Position numbers and translations under genes: made by a program. Under the pieces are notes generated by a model. The model searched no databases. It worked only from the letters and a program-made list of their open reading frames with translations, and was not told the origin of the DNA. From Arcicella sp. (GTDB lineage Bacteria; Bacteroidota; Bacteroidia; Cytophagales; Spirosomataceae): a DNA stretch of 35,995 nucleotides. The stretch spans positions 1-35,995 of the forward strand of contig JANXRS010000139.1 in the NCBI GenBank assembly GCA_025356745.1. Direction: 5' to 3'. Below are positions 17,075 to 25,378 of the stretch, one piece after another; within the stretch, counting starts at the first letter, position 1; each line of letters begins with the position of its first letter.

Positions 17075-18530
17075 ATTGAGCAGGTTGGTCATACATTCCC
17101 AAGAATAAAATTGCTAAAATGATTCCATAATATAATATCCAACGAACCAATAAAGGACTTCTACTTAATGATTCTCTAAGGCTTTTTCCACGCTGTTTTA
17201 GGTGGACAACTTCCATCACAACTATTGCAAAAGCTACCATTGCAAAATTGGTAACTCCTTTTCCTAAAAAGATACTTTTTTCAATAAACTCTTTATTTCC
17301 CAGTTGTTGCAATTGCTCGCCTAAGCCACTAAAAAGGTGTGAAGCAATGTAAGTAGCTTCCTGAATGTTAGAGGCACGGAAGAAAATCCAAGCGAAAGAA
17401 GTCAAGCAGAAAACTATTAAAATCTGGATTAATTTATATGAAAATGTAAATTTATTAATACCGATAATATTAACTATTTTATTTCTAAAATTAACCGTCA
17501 AGTTGCCAAAAACAAGATAAAATCCGTGAATCGCTCCCCAGATAACAAATGTCCAACTTGCTCCATGCCATATTCCAGAAACCAAAAACACAATAAAAAG
17601 ATTATATTCTCTTCGCCATTTAGAAACCCGATTTCCTCCTAATGAAATATACAAATAATCTTTGAACCAAGATGATAAGGAAATATGCCAACGTCGCCAA
17701 AATTCTGACATTGTTTTAGAAAAATAAGGTCGGTCAAAATTCTTCATTAGCTTAAAACCCATCACTTGAGCTGAGCCAAGTGCAATATCTGAATATCCCG
17801 AAAAGTCACAAAATATCTGGATTGAAAAAAATACAGTTGCCACAATGAGCGGCATTCCTGTGTGATTATAGGGATATTTGTACACATTTTCAACCATTAT
17901 AGCAAGGCGGTCGGCAATGACAACTTTCTTAAACATTCCCCAAGCCATTAGTTTCAACCCGTCTGTAACTCGTTTATAATCAAAGTTATGCTTTTCATAA
18001 AATTGATGAATTACATTCTGTGGACGTTCAATAGGTCCTGCCACCAATTGCGGATAGAACATCACATACAGAGCGTAAATCCCAAAATGGTGTTCTGCTT
18101 TTTGGTTTCCACGATATACTTCAATCGTGTAGGACATGGCTTGAAAAGTATGAAAAGAAAGACCGATTGGCAACAATATTTGAAGAAATGGAACAGGATT
18201 TTTTAGGTCGAATCCTTCTAAAAGCCACGTGAAATTAAGATTCAAGAAGTTGAAATATTTGAAGATTGCCAATACACCGATATTCGCAATGAGACTTAAA
18301 ATCAGGTAAAATTTGCGTTTTTCACCTTCAGATTGTTCAATATAAATTCCTGCAAAATAGTCAATCACTATTGTAAATCCCAGAATCAGGATATAAATAG
18401 GTTTGAAAACCATGTAGAAATAGCAACTCGCAATCAAAAGTAGGGCCCAACGGAAACGGTACGGTAGAACGAAATATAAAATCGTTACGATTGGGAAGAA
18501 AAGCAGGAATTCTATAGAGTTAAAAAGCAT
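17055..18530 (-). CDS. MBOAT family O-acyltransferase (AlgI/PatA-like)
   Basis: Multi-pass membrane enzyme that by family moves an acyl (usually acetyl) group across the membrane for O-acylation of an extracellular glycan. The 491 residues carry about 11-12 hydrophobic segments. Hallmarks: SFHTFQAMSYTIEVYRG (about residues 125-141), FYPQLVAGPIERP (158-170), DFSGYSDIA (242-250), FWRRWHISLSSWFKDYLYI (277-295, His282) and SGIWHGASWTFVIWG (318-332), in which His322 is the invariant catalytic His. It is last in the NamZ-SGNH-SGNH-MBOAT run. Its ATG lies inside the end of the preceding SGNH gene (11-nt overlap), so translation is probably coupled. The acceptor could be peptidoglycan, a capsule or LPS. 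Confidence 0.92.
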   Translation of the reverse strand: MLFNSIEFLLFFPIVTILYFVLPYRFRWALLLIASCYFYMVFKPIYILILGFTIVIDYFAGIYIEQSEGEKRKFYLILSLIANIGVLAIFKYFNFLNLNFTWLLEGFDLKNPVPFLQILLPIGLSFHTFQAMSYTIEVYRGNQKAEHHFGIYALYVMFYPQLVAGPIERPQNVIHQFYEKHNFDYKRVTDGLKLMAWGMFKKVVIADRLAIMVENVYKYPYNHTGMPLIVATVFFSIQIFCDFSGYSDIALGSAQVMGFKLMKNFDRPYFSKTMSEFWRRWHISLSSWFKDYLYISLGGNRVSKWRREYNLFIVFLVSGIWHGASWTFVIWGAIHGFYLVFGNLTVNFRNKIVNIIGINKFTFSYKLIQILIVFCLTSFAWIFFRASNIQEATYIASHLFSGLGEQLQQLGNKEFIEKSIFLGKGVTNFAMVAFAIVVMEVVHLKQRGKSLRESLSRSPLLVRWILYYGIILAILFLGMYDQPAQFIYFQF

Positions 18531-19449
18531 GGTTTTTTATTGTCTCAATTAATTTTTGTGTACGTTCAATTCTACAATTCCCAAAAAGATGGAAATGGGT
18601 ATCGTAAAAACAATCATCTGGATAAATTCCATCAGATAATGTATTTATTTTCAAACAGTTAATGTTCTTTTGCATTTGTTTTTCATAATAATTTAAAGCT
18701 TCTTTATTCATGTTATATCCCGTTTGTGAATAACAGGGAAAATACCAATTAACCTCCCCTCCTTTTGCCCTAACTTCTTTGATAAATTCATTAATTGTTC
18801 GAATTTCAACCGAATAGTTTTGACTTTTAATCCCTGCCAAATCGTTAAGCGGACGTTTTGGAGGGTTATTTAAATGTGCTAACAAATCCCCTTTTTGAGA
18901 AAATCCTTTTCGGAAATAATCAGAAATTTTATCATCAACTTGGGGCGATTTTATTCGATTTGGAAAAAAAATCAAGTTCCGTGTGTAACGAGAAAAAAAC
19001 GATGCTTTTTTCTCTAAAAGGTCTAAGAAATTCACATATCCTACATAGTTATATGCTGGTGGATAGGCAAAAGCAGCCATTTGCTTAGAATAATCATCTC
19101 CCGACTTTTTGAGATAATACTCTGTACTCAATATTACTAAATCGCCTTTTTTAACTTCTGAAAGGGTTTCTTGTAAAATAAAATCAAGTCCAAAACCACC
19201 ATATAATCCTAAATTCACTACTGGACGTTGAAGTGAATTTTCAATAGAATCAGAAGATATTCCAAAGGCTAAACTTGAACCACCAGCCAGAATAATTTTA
19301 GGTTTTTGAATAGATTGGGCATATTTATGCTTATCGGTAATGGCAGCAAAGTAATTTTTCTCACTATCATCTTGAATCAAAATTATTCCGCCAATTGTTG
19401 AAATAATTAAGGTAACTAGAGTAGTAATTTTTATGATAAAGTTTAGCAT
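18520..19449 (-). CDS. SGNH-like membrane-anchored acyltransferase partner of the MBOAT protein
   Basis: The 309-residue protein has one N-terminal anchor (residues 1-25) and an extracytoplasmic domain resembling SGNH/DltD-AlgJ-type acyl-transfer proteins. Seen: LAGGSSLAFG with probable nucleophile Ser59, a conserved Asn in VVNLG (residue 79), and YDTHFH near residue 284 supplying Asp and His. The Asp-His spacing (DxxxH) is one residue longer than the common DxxH. It probably completes acyl transfer to a glycan outside the membrane. It is clearly paralogous to the next gene upstream (shared FRK.F...GDL..HLNN and FPCY..GY). The 11-nt overlap with the MBOAT gene ties their function. Confidence 0.75.
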   Translation of the reverse strand: MLNFIIKITTLVTLIISTIGGIILIQDDSEKNYFAAITDKHKYAQSIQKPKIILAGGSSLAFGISSDSIENSLQRPVVNLGLYGGFGLDFILQETLSEVKKGDLVILSTEYYLKKSGDDYSKQMAAFAYPPAYNYVGYVNFLDLLEKKASFFSRYTRNLIFFPNRIKSPQVDDKISDYFRKGFSQKGDLLAHLNNPPKRPLNDLAGIKSQNYSVEIRTINEFIKEVRAKGGEVNWYFPCYSQTGYNMNKEALNYYEKQMQKNINCLKINTLSDGIYPDDCFYDTHFHLFGNCRIERTQKLIETIKNHAF

Positions 19450-19512
19450 TTTCTTAGATAGGTTTATATATTCAATAAAAGCTTGTAGTAGGAAGTCATC
19501 AGAATACTTCCG

Positions 19513-20466
19513 TTAGATTCCTTCCTGTTCTAACAATTGAATCAATCTCGAAGAAAATATTTTGCGACCTTGAGCATTTGGATGAAAAACACTATCGTAA
19601 AAAAAAACATCATCCATTACAGAGTTTTCTGGACTACCGAGAATCGTAAAATTCAAATTATTGTTAAATTGTTGCTTTATTTTATTAATTACAAGTATAT
19701 TTTTCTCATAACCACTTTCTACATAACAAGGAAAGGTGAAAAATACCTTTACGCCTTTCTGTTTTGCAAATGCTTCAAAATCATTCAAATCTTGAATTTG
19801 CTCACTGAATTCCGCATTAACTGATATTTCTGGAACTTCAAATTTGGGTTGTATATTATTTAAATGTCCAATCAAATCTCCATTTTTAGCAAAACATTTT
19901 CTAAAAAAAACGGAGGTGTTATCATTAATATCAATCGGTTTTCGGCGTGTACCCGACCACATTTCGCCAATTAAAAGTTTAAAATCAGTTAATCTATGAA
20001 GAGTATAGGCTCCTATTTCTTCTAAAAAAGATGTAAAATGAATCCAATCTTTTGCAGGAGGATAAAAATCAGAAACCACCAGTTTTTCTTCAGATTCACC
20101 TTCTGAAGTTGCTATATATTCCAAAGTTATCAACACAATATCCCCTTTTCTGACCGTTGCTCTAAGTTCATCCATCATAAACCTGCTACCCAACATAAAA
20201 TGAAGCGAGGCATTAACCACCGGGATTTCCAATTCTTTGGACAATAAATCGCTATCCACTCCAAACGCCATACTTGAACCACTCATCAATATCAAACGGG
20301 GTGATGGAATAGAGTCCAGCAAGTGCATTTTATCAATAATTCCTGCTAAATACGTATTTCTTGAGTTTGGAACAAAAGCTAAGTCAGCTTTACGAATTCC
20401 ATCAATTATTATAAGAGGAATAATTGCAATAAATATTACTCGTGTAAAAAATTTTATAAGTTTCAA
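19513..20466 (-). CDS. SGNH-like membrane-anchored protein, tandem paralogue
   Basis: A 317-residue paralogue of the downstream gene. N-terminal anchor FFTRVIFIAIIPLIIIDG (about residues 6-23), then LMSGSSMAFGVDSD with probable nucleophile Ser65, VVNAS supplying Asn, and FYDSVFHPNAQGR near residue 290 with Asp and His in DxxxH spacing; the HPN..G context is typical of SGNH block V. The start codon is TTG at 20466. No in-frame ATG exists between the upstream stop and the anchor, so TTG is the likeliest start. It lies 44 nt after the NamZ-like gene and 63 nt before its paralogue. The two copies may act on different positions or successively. Confidence 0.72.
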   Translation of the reverse strand: MKLIKFFTRVIFIAIIPLIIIDGIRKADLAFVPNSRNTYLAGIIDKMHLLDSIPSPRLILMSGSSMAFGVDSDLLSKELEIPVVNASLHFMLGSRFMMDELRATVRKGDIVLITLEYIATSEGESEEKLVVSDFYPPAKDWIHFTSFLEEIGAYTLHRLTDFKLLIGEMWSGTRRKPIDINDNTSVFFRKCFAKNGDLIGHLNNIQPKFEVPEISVNAEFSEQIQDLNDFEAFAKQKGVKVFFTFPCYVESGYEKNILVINKIKQQFNNNLNFTILGSPENSVMDDVFFYDSVFHPNAQGRKIFSSRLIQLLEQEGI

Positions 20467-20510
20467 TCTATTATTGTGTTGCTCTTTTAATAGTGATAAT
20501 GTTACTTTGC

Positions 20511-21695
20511 TTACAATTCATACAGTAAATATTTCTTCCGAATCGTTTTATACTTCTCTAAATCTACTTTCCAAGACATTCTAATTTGCTTCTCACTCAT
20601 TCCAGCAATGATTTGTTTCCGTAGTGTGTCACTACCAGCCAATTTATCAAAGAAAGAAGGACTCCTAAAAAACTTAACTTTATTTTCTGATTTTTGGTAA
20701 AAGTTAATTGCATATTTCAAAGTAAATTTTTGCTTACGGGCATTAATCGTAGATAAATCTTCTCCGTAACACAACTTACCTTTTTGCGGTGGATTCTTTG
20801 CTCCAGGCTTGTCTTCGGGTGTAAAAGTAAAACTCCCATTATTAGGATTGGGCGAACCGATCACTTGAAATTGTTTATCCGTTCCACGCCCAACGCTCAC
20901 GTCCGTACCTTCAAAAAAACAAATAGAGGGATATAAAAGCATAGATTGTAAATTTGGCAAATTGGGAGAAGTAGCAATTGGTGGATAGTAAGCCGTTGAA
21001 TGTTTATAACCTAAACACTTGATTATCTGCATATTGCATTTTTTACTTCCACTCAACCAACCTTCACCATTTATCATTTGAGCCAATTCTCCAACGGTAC
21101 AACCATGTACAACAGGCACAGGATTTAAGCCTACGAACGAAGCAAATTTCTTATCCAACACCTGACCATCCACATAATGTCCGTTAGGATTTGGTCTATC
21201 CAAAATTAATAATTTTTTCGACTGTTCCGCACAGGCTTCCATAACGTAGTGCATCGTGGATGTGTAGGTATAAAACCTTACTCCCACATCTTGAATATCA
21301 AAAATTACAACATCAATTCCCTCTAATTGAGTTGCAGATGGCTTTTTATTTGCTCCATACAAAGAAACAATTGGTAAACCAGTCTTTTTATCAATGCCAT
21401 TAGCCACGTGTTCGCCCGCATCTGCCGTACCTCTAAATCCATGTTCTGGTGCAAAAATTGTTTTGATTTTAATACCTAAAGAAAGCAAAGAATCAGCCAA
21501 ATGGATTTTGCCAATCATTGAAGTATGATTTACCACTAAGGCTACTGTTTTGCCTTTTAAATCAGGAACATATAAATTGGTCTGCTCTGCTCCTGTTTTC
21601 AAAATTTTTGAAACATCAGTTTGCGTTGATGCACACGCCGTTAATGCACACAGATTTAAGAAGAAAAAAGTGTTTTTTATGAAAGTTAAATTCAT
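20511..21695 (-). CDS. namZ: NamZ-like exo-beta-N-acetylmuramidase lipoprotein (DUF1343)
   Basis: By family (DUF1343/NamZ) it releases N-acetylmuramic acid from the non-reducing end of peptidoglycan-derived chains. Lipoprotein signal peptide MNLTFIKNTFFFLNLCALTACAS has its lipobox Cys near residue 21. Core motifs: KGKTVALVVNHTSM (about 47-60), IFAPEHGFRGTADAGEHV (82-99), VVIFDIQDVGVRFYTYTSTM (128-147), LDRPNPNGH (165-173) and SVGRGTDKQFQVIGSP (about 276-291). The 394 residues match the family. It heads the minus-strand run with the two SGNH genes and the MBOAT gene and is divergent from the LolC/E-like gene across 99 nt. The cell-wall role is from family knowledge; the link with O-acylation is inferred from the operon. 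Confidence 0.85.
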   Translation of the reverse strand: MNLTFIKNTFFFLNLCALTACASTQTDVSKILKTGAEQTNLYVPDLKGKTVALVVNHTSMIGKIHLADSLLSLGIKIKTIFAPEHGFRGTADAGEHVANGIDKKTGLPIVSLYGANKKPSATQLEGIDVVIFDIQDVGVRFYTYTSTMHYVMEACAEQSKKLLILDRPNPNGHYVDGQVLDKKFASFVGLNPVPVVHGCTVGELAQMINGEGWLSGSKKCNMQIIKCLGYKHSTAYYPPIATSPNLPNLQSMLLYPSICFFEGTDVSVGRGTDKQFQVIGSPNPNNGSFTFTPEDKPGAKNPPQKGKLCYGEDLSTINARKQKFTLKYAINFYQKSENKVKFFRSPSFFDKLAGSDTLRKQIIAGMSEKQIRMSWKVDLEKYKTIRKKYLLYEL

Positions 21696-21705
21696 TGATT
21701 TATCT

Positions 21706-21713
21706 CAAATTTA
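21706..21713 (-). promoter_or_regulatory. candidate -7 promoter element for the namZ operon
   Basis: Read on the minus strand the sequence is TAAATTTG, an exact match to the Bacteroidota TAnnTTTG element, 10 nt before the namZ start. A second TAAATTTG occurs on the same strand about 70 nt further upstream in the divergent gap. The short leader implied by the nearer copy makes the assignment uncertain. Confidence 0.4.
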
Positions 21714-21794
21714 GCAAAATCATCGTAATTTGTATCAAAATTAATACTCATACGTTGAGAAACAGAATAATTATTCAAATTTACAAAATACCGC

Positions 21795-23015
21795 ATGAAT
21801 TTCCCCTATTTCATTTCCCAACGTATTCAAAATACTAAAACTTCCTCATTTTCAGGCACGGTTACAAAAATTGGTATAGGTAGTATTGCCGTGGGTTTGG
21901 CGGTAATGATTTTAGCTTTTGCGGTATTATTTGGGTTTAAAAATGCCATAAATCAAAAAATATTTAGTCTCGCAGGTCACCTAAAAGTTGCCAAATTTTC
22001 TGCTAATGAATCTTACGAAGAATATCCCATTACAAAGCAAACAGATTTATTTAGAAACTATAAAAAAATTCCAGAAATTGCTCATTTACAGACCGTTATT
22101 CAGAAGGCAGGCATCTTGAAAACACGCCAAGACATTTTAGGTGTGGTGATGAAAGGTATTAGTAAAGACTTTGATTTTGAGCGTTTTCAACCAAATATTA
22201 TTGAAGGAAAACAGATTGAATTTTTAGATTCTACGTATTCAAAAGATATTTTAATTAGTAAAATTATAGCCAATAAACTTCAATTAAAAGTAGGTGATTC
22301 GCCCATTATTTATTTCCTGAACGCTACTGACCGACCACGAAAATTAACAGTTACAGGAATTTATGAAACCAGTTTAGAAGAATTTGATAAAAATCTTATT
22401 ATTGGAGACATAGGTCTAATTCAACGAATAAATGGTTGGGGAGCTGATTCAGTAGGGAGTTATGAGATTTACGTTAAAGATTTCGAACAATTAAATGCCA
22501 TCGCCAAAGTTGTTCAAGACAAATTACAGCCTGACATGAAGTTAAAGAAAATAACCGATACTTTCATGGGATTATTCGACTGGCTGAGTATGTTGGATAG
22601 AAATATGGTGATTTTTTTAACCCTGATTCTGTTTGTTGCGTGCTTTAATATGATTTCGATTTTGTTGGTTTTAATGTTGGAGCGAACACCAATGATTGGC
22701 GTTTTGAAAGCCTTAGGAGGCAGTGATTGGCAAATTAGAAAAATCTTTCTTTGGAGTGGTTTTTCCATGATTTTCAAAGGTTTAGTCTATGGAAATATCG
22801 GTGGAATTGGCATTTGTTTACTCCAAAAATACTATAAAATAATACCCTTAGATGCTGCAAATTATTACATGAATACCGTCCCGATTAATCTGAATTGGGG
22901 GGTGATTATGTTATTAAATCTCGCAACAGTTTCTTTGGTAGTATTGGTTTTAATTATCCCAACTTTCGTCATCACTCGCATTGAACCTGTCAAGGCAATT
23001 GTGTTTCGGAAGTGA
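21795..23015 (+). CDS. LolC/LolE-like ABC transporter permease (FtsX domain)
   Basis: Inner-membrane permease of the FtsX/MacB superfamily, closest in layout to LolC/E, which frees outer-membrane lipoproteins from the inner membrane. Seen: N-terminal LolE-like start MNFPYFISQRIQNTKTSSFSGTVTKIGIGSIAVGLAVMILAFAVLFGFK with TM1 (about 25-49), a periplasmic domain (50-265; AGHLKVAKF), and three C-terminal TM helices (about 270-400) with MLERTPMIGVLKALGGSDWQIRKIFLW, the coupling region typical of this family. The 406 residues fit. No ATPase gene is adjacent, which is usual in Bacteroidota where lolD is elsewhere. It ends facing the ROK kinase gene, with a shared hairpin between. Confidence 0.85.
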   Translation: MNFPYFISQRIQNTKTSSFSGTVTKIGIGSIAVGLAVMILAFAVLFGFKNAINQKIFSLAGHLKVAKFSANESYEEYPITKQTDLFRNYKKIPEIAHLQTVIQKAGILKTRQDILGVVMKGISKDFDFERFQPNIIEGKQIEFLDSTYSKDILISKIIANKLQLKVGDSPIIYFLNATDRPRKLTVTGIYETSLEEFDKNLIIGDIGLIQRINGWGADSVGSYEIYVKDFEQLNAIAKVVQDKLQPDMKLKKITDTFMGLFDWLSMLDRNMVIFLTLILFVACFNMISILLVLMLERTPMIGVLKALGGSDWQIRKIFLWSGFSMIFKGLVYGNIGGIGICLLQKYYKIIPLDAANYYMNTVPINLNWGVIMLLNLATVSLVVLVLIIPTFVITRIEPVKAIVFRK

Positions 23016-23020
23016 AGAAT

Positions 23021-23063
23021 TTGTGATTTAGTAATTTTTCATTACATAATCACTAAATCACAA
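23021..23063. terminator. bidirectional hairpin between convergent genes
   Basis: TTGTGATTTAGT (23021-23032) pairs perfectly with ACTAAATCACAA (23052-23063). It fills the 67-nt gap between the LolC/E-like gene and the ROK kinase gene and probably stops transcription from both sides. AT-rich flanks give T-rich tails in both directions. Confidence 0.75.
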
Positions 23064-23082
23064 TTAACTCAATTACAAATAA

Positions 23083-23982
23083 TTACAATAATGCTGCTCC
23101 AAAAACGCCCGCACTATCACCCAAAAGTGGTTTTATAATGGGCGTACTCAATTTTTTATTGTTAAAAATATACTTTTTAATTCTCTCATAACCTTCAGTA
23201 TAAAGTAAATCTATGTTGCCAACGCCTCCGCCAATAATAATTAAATCAGGGTCTAGAACATTAATTAATGTTGAGATTCCACGACCGTAAAATTCTAACA
23301 TTCGGTCAATTGTAGCTTCTGCAAATGAATCAGACTTAGCTTCGTATCTTTCCAGTATCTCCTTTAATTTTAAATGACTGCCTGTGTTTTTTTCGTAAAA
23401 ATGTTCTAGTCCACTTCCAGAAATAACCTTCTCGGCACAGCCTGATTTACCACAATAACAATCTTCCCCACCTTCTTCAAGAATATTATGTCCCCACTCA
23501 CCGCCAATTCCATGATGCCCTCTAATAACTTTTCCATGCACGACCAAACCTCCACCAACTCCAGTTCCCATAATTACCCCAAAAACTAATTCAGCATTTG
23601 GATAATTCTTGCCTGCACCCATCAGTGTTTCCGCCAATGCAAAACAATTGGCATCATTCGCCAACTTTACGGGTACACCCAAAACTTTTTCTAAATCTTG
23701 GTTCATCGGTTGCCCATTCATGCAAACGGTATTACAATTTTTCATCAATTGTGTTTCGGGGTCAAGAACGCCAGGAGTTGCAAAACCAATTTTATCAGGT
23801 TTTTCCCCTAAGTCTTCCGAAACCAAATTAACTAACTTAACTATTTGATTAACAATGTGTTGATAACCTTTATCAGCCTCCGTTGGAACACGTTTTCTGA
23901 TAATTACCGATAAATTATTTTCACTATCTAAAACGGCACATTCAATTTTTGTACCTCCTAAATCAATACCCCAAAGTTTCAT
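23083..23982 (-). CDS. ROK family sugar kinase (glucokinase or N-acetylhexosamine kinase-like)
   Basis: Cytosolic ATP-dependent hexose kinase. The 299 residues carry the ROK signatures: phosphate-binding IDLGGTKIE (residues 6-14), LANDANCFALAE with catalytic Asp110, MGTGVGGGLVVHGK (138-151), GHHGIGGEWGHN (155-166) with substrate-binding Glu/His, and the zinc motif CYCGKSGCAE (Cys175, 177, 182). IIIGGGV near residue 250 completes the adenine site. There is no HTH domain, so it is a kinase rather than a ROK repressor. It is last in the waaA-rsgA-DUF2934-Trx run, 11 nt after the thioredoxin-like gene. NagK-type use of GlcNAc is plausible given GH20 and NamZ in the window, but the sequence alone does not fix the sugar. 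Confidence 0.88.
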   Translation of the reverse strand: MKLWGIDLGGTKIECAVLDSENNLSVIIRKRVPTEADKGYQHIVNQIVKLVNLVSEDLGEKPDKIGFATPGVLDPETQLMKNCNTVCMNGQPMNQDLEKVLGVPVKLANDANCFALAETLMGAGKNYPNAELVFGVIMGTGVGGGLVVHGKVIRGHHGIGGEWGHNILEEGGEDCYCGKSGCAEKVISGSGLEHFYEKNTGSHLKLKEILERYEAKSDSFAEATIDRMLEFYGRGISTLINVLDPDLIIIGGGVGNIDLLYTEGYERIKKYIFNNKKLSTPIIKPLLGDSAGVFGAALL

Positions 23983-23993
23983 GGTTAGCTTTT

Positions 23994-25028
23994 TTATCTA
24001 TTTTTATATATCCAATTAATTTTACTCAAAATTGATTCATCTTGTGTGAACCCTCGAACGTATTTTTCAATAAATTCTCCATCCTTTTTATCAATAGTTT
24101 TCAATCCTTTATAAAAATTATCAATCAATTCAATCGCTTTTTCAGGTTGGTTAGTGGTGAATAAGACCTTCGTCTCAGGCAATAAAAAACGGCCTGCAAT
24201 GGATTGTTTGTCTATTCCAATTTTTCGCAAAGTTTCTTTCATTTCTGCCATTTTTTCCAAAGAAAAACGATTTGCACGACTACTGTAAAGACTGTACATT
24301 ACCGTATTTTCAACCGTAGAAATAACATCTTGTTTAGGGTGTTTTGCGTAGTAAGCCTCTAAATTATTGACAACGTGCTTAAAAAGAGGATTCTCATCGT
24401 CAATGATGACTTTTTGTAAAACTAAAAAATTGATCGGATTTTGAAAATTTGCACTCTGCTGTTTTTCCGCAAAAGCATTCATAGCAGCAATATTAGCCGT
24501 TGTATCACAAATCATTCTTGACATATATCCATACTCAACCAGAAAATTGTCATCACGAACACCTTGCTGAAAATGATTCTTCCACGAAGCTGAATTTTTG
24601 GTGGAATCAATGGCACGGTCTGCCATCTCTTTGAGCAATTTTTCATTATTTTGTTCATCGCCTGACACTTGAATGTGCATCAATTTTTCGTCTTTATCCC
24701 AAAACGACATCATAGGCGTTGAAAGAACATAAATATTATGCTTTTTCCAAAACTCACGACCTTCGGGTGAATTTACTTCCACTTGATACGAAACAAATTT
24801 TTGATTGAAATATGCTCCAACATTTGGGTTGGTATCAAAGGTTTTTTTGAAGTTTTCACAATGCGGACAGCCAATGGCATAAATTTCCACAAAAACGAGC
24901 TTGTTTTGCTTTTTAGCTATTTCAAAGGCATTTTTAAGACTGGTCTTTACAAATTTAACGCCTTGGATTTGAGCATTTATACTTTGTGTAAAAAGCACAG
25001 CAATGCAAAAAGTTATGGTTTTTAACAT
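23994..25028 (-). CDS. exported thioredoxin-fold protein with CPHC motif
   Basis: The 344-residue protein has a signal peptide (MLKTITFCIAVLFTQSINAQ, residues 1-20) and an N-terminal thioredoxin-fold domain (about 25-140). The redox motif is GCPHC (Cys54-Cys57) after LVFVEIYAI; the cis-Pro region is probably LSTPMMSFWD. This resembles the thioredoxin_7/DUF255-like group. The C-terminal 190 residues are helical and of unknown role (FAEKQQSANFQNPINFLVL, MYSLYSSRANRFSLEKMAEM). It is likely a periplasmic thiol-disulfide protein. CPHC is the DsbA-type dipeptide, which favours an oxidising or isomerising role, but partners are unknown. It lies 57 nt after the DUF2934 gene and 11 nt before the ROK gene. 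Confidence 0.8.
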   Translation of the reverse strand: MLKTITFCIAVLFTQSINAQIQGVKFVKTSLKNAFEIAKKQNKLVFVEIYAIGCPHCENFKKTFDTNPNVGAYFNQKFVSYQVEVNSPEGREFWKKHNIYVLSTPMMSFWDKDEKLMHIQVSGDEQNNEKLLKEMADRAIDSTKNSASWKNHFQQGVRDDNFLVEYGYMSRMICDTTANIAAMNAFAEKQQSANFQNPINFLVLQKVIIDDENPLFKHVVNNLEAYYAKHPKQDVISTVENTVMYSLYSSRANRFSLEKMAEMKETLRKIGIDKQSIAGRFLLPETKVLFTTNQPEKAIELIDNFYKGLKTIDKKDGEFIEKYVRGFTQDESILSKINWIYKNR

Positions 25029-25085
25029 GGGTTATAATTTTTTTGTAGGATAAACTTTATTACATACCGACCTAAACGAGCAAAA

Positions 25086-25355
25086 TTAATCCATAAATTC
25101 TTTTTCTGCCTGTTGCCAATACGTTAGTGAATCTCCAAAATGTCGTCCATTTGATTCCCAAATTTGGTAGGCTTTTAAACGGATTTTTTCATCTATAACT
25201 TCATCTTTCCAAAAGGAATCACATGAGTTAGTAACAAAATTAAATGGTAAGTTTCCGAAGAAATCTTGCCGTCCTTCAATTTCTGCATTGTGTCGATAGC
25301 ACAACTTTTTGATAGGGCAATCACCGCCCATACACATGGTTATATCGTAAGGCAT
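25086..25355 (-). CDS. small Cys-rich protein with C-terminal DUF2934-like segment
   Basis: The 89-residue protein has two parts. Residues 1-48 carry four Cys (8, 13, 19, 45) in C-x4-C-x5-C...C order (CMGGDCPIKKLCYR, then NSCDSFW), a pattern that could bind a metal. Residues 54-88 (IDEKIRLKAYQIWESNGRHF, YWQQAEKEF) match the DUF2934 pattern I.. .AY.IWE..G......W..AE. There is no signal peptide, so it is cytoplasmic. It sits 23 nt after rsgA and 57 nt before the thioredoxin-like gene in the same run. Function is unknown. Confidence 0.75.
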   Translation of the reverse strand: MPYDITMCMGGDCPIKKLCYRHNAEIEGRQDFFGNLPFNFVTNSCDSFWKDEVIDEKIRLKAYQIWESNGRHFGDSLTYWQQAEKEFMD

Positions 25356-25378
25356 AAGACAAATTTAAAGTAAAATTT

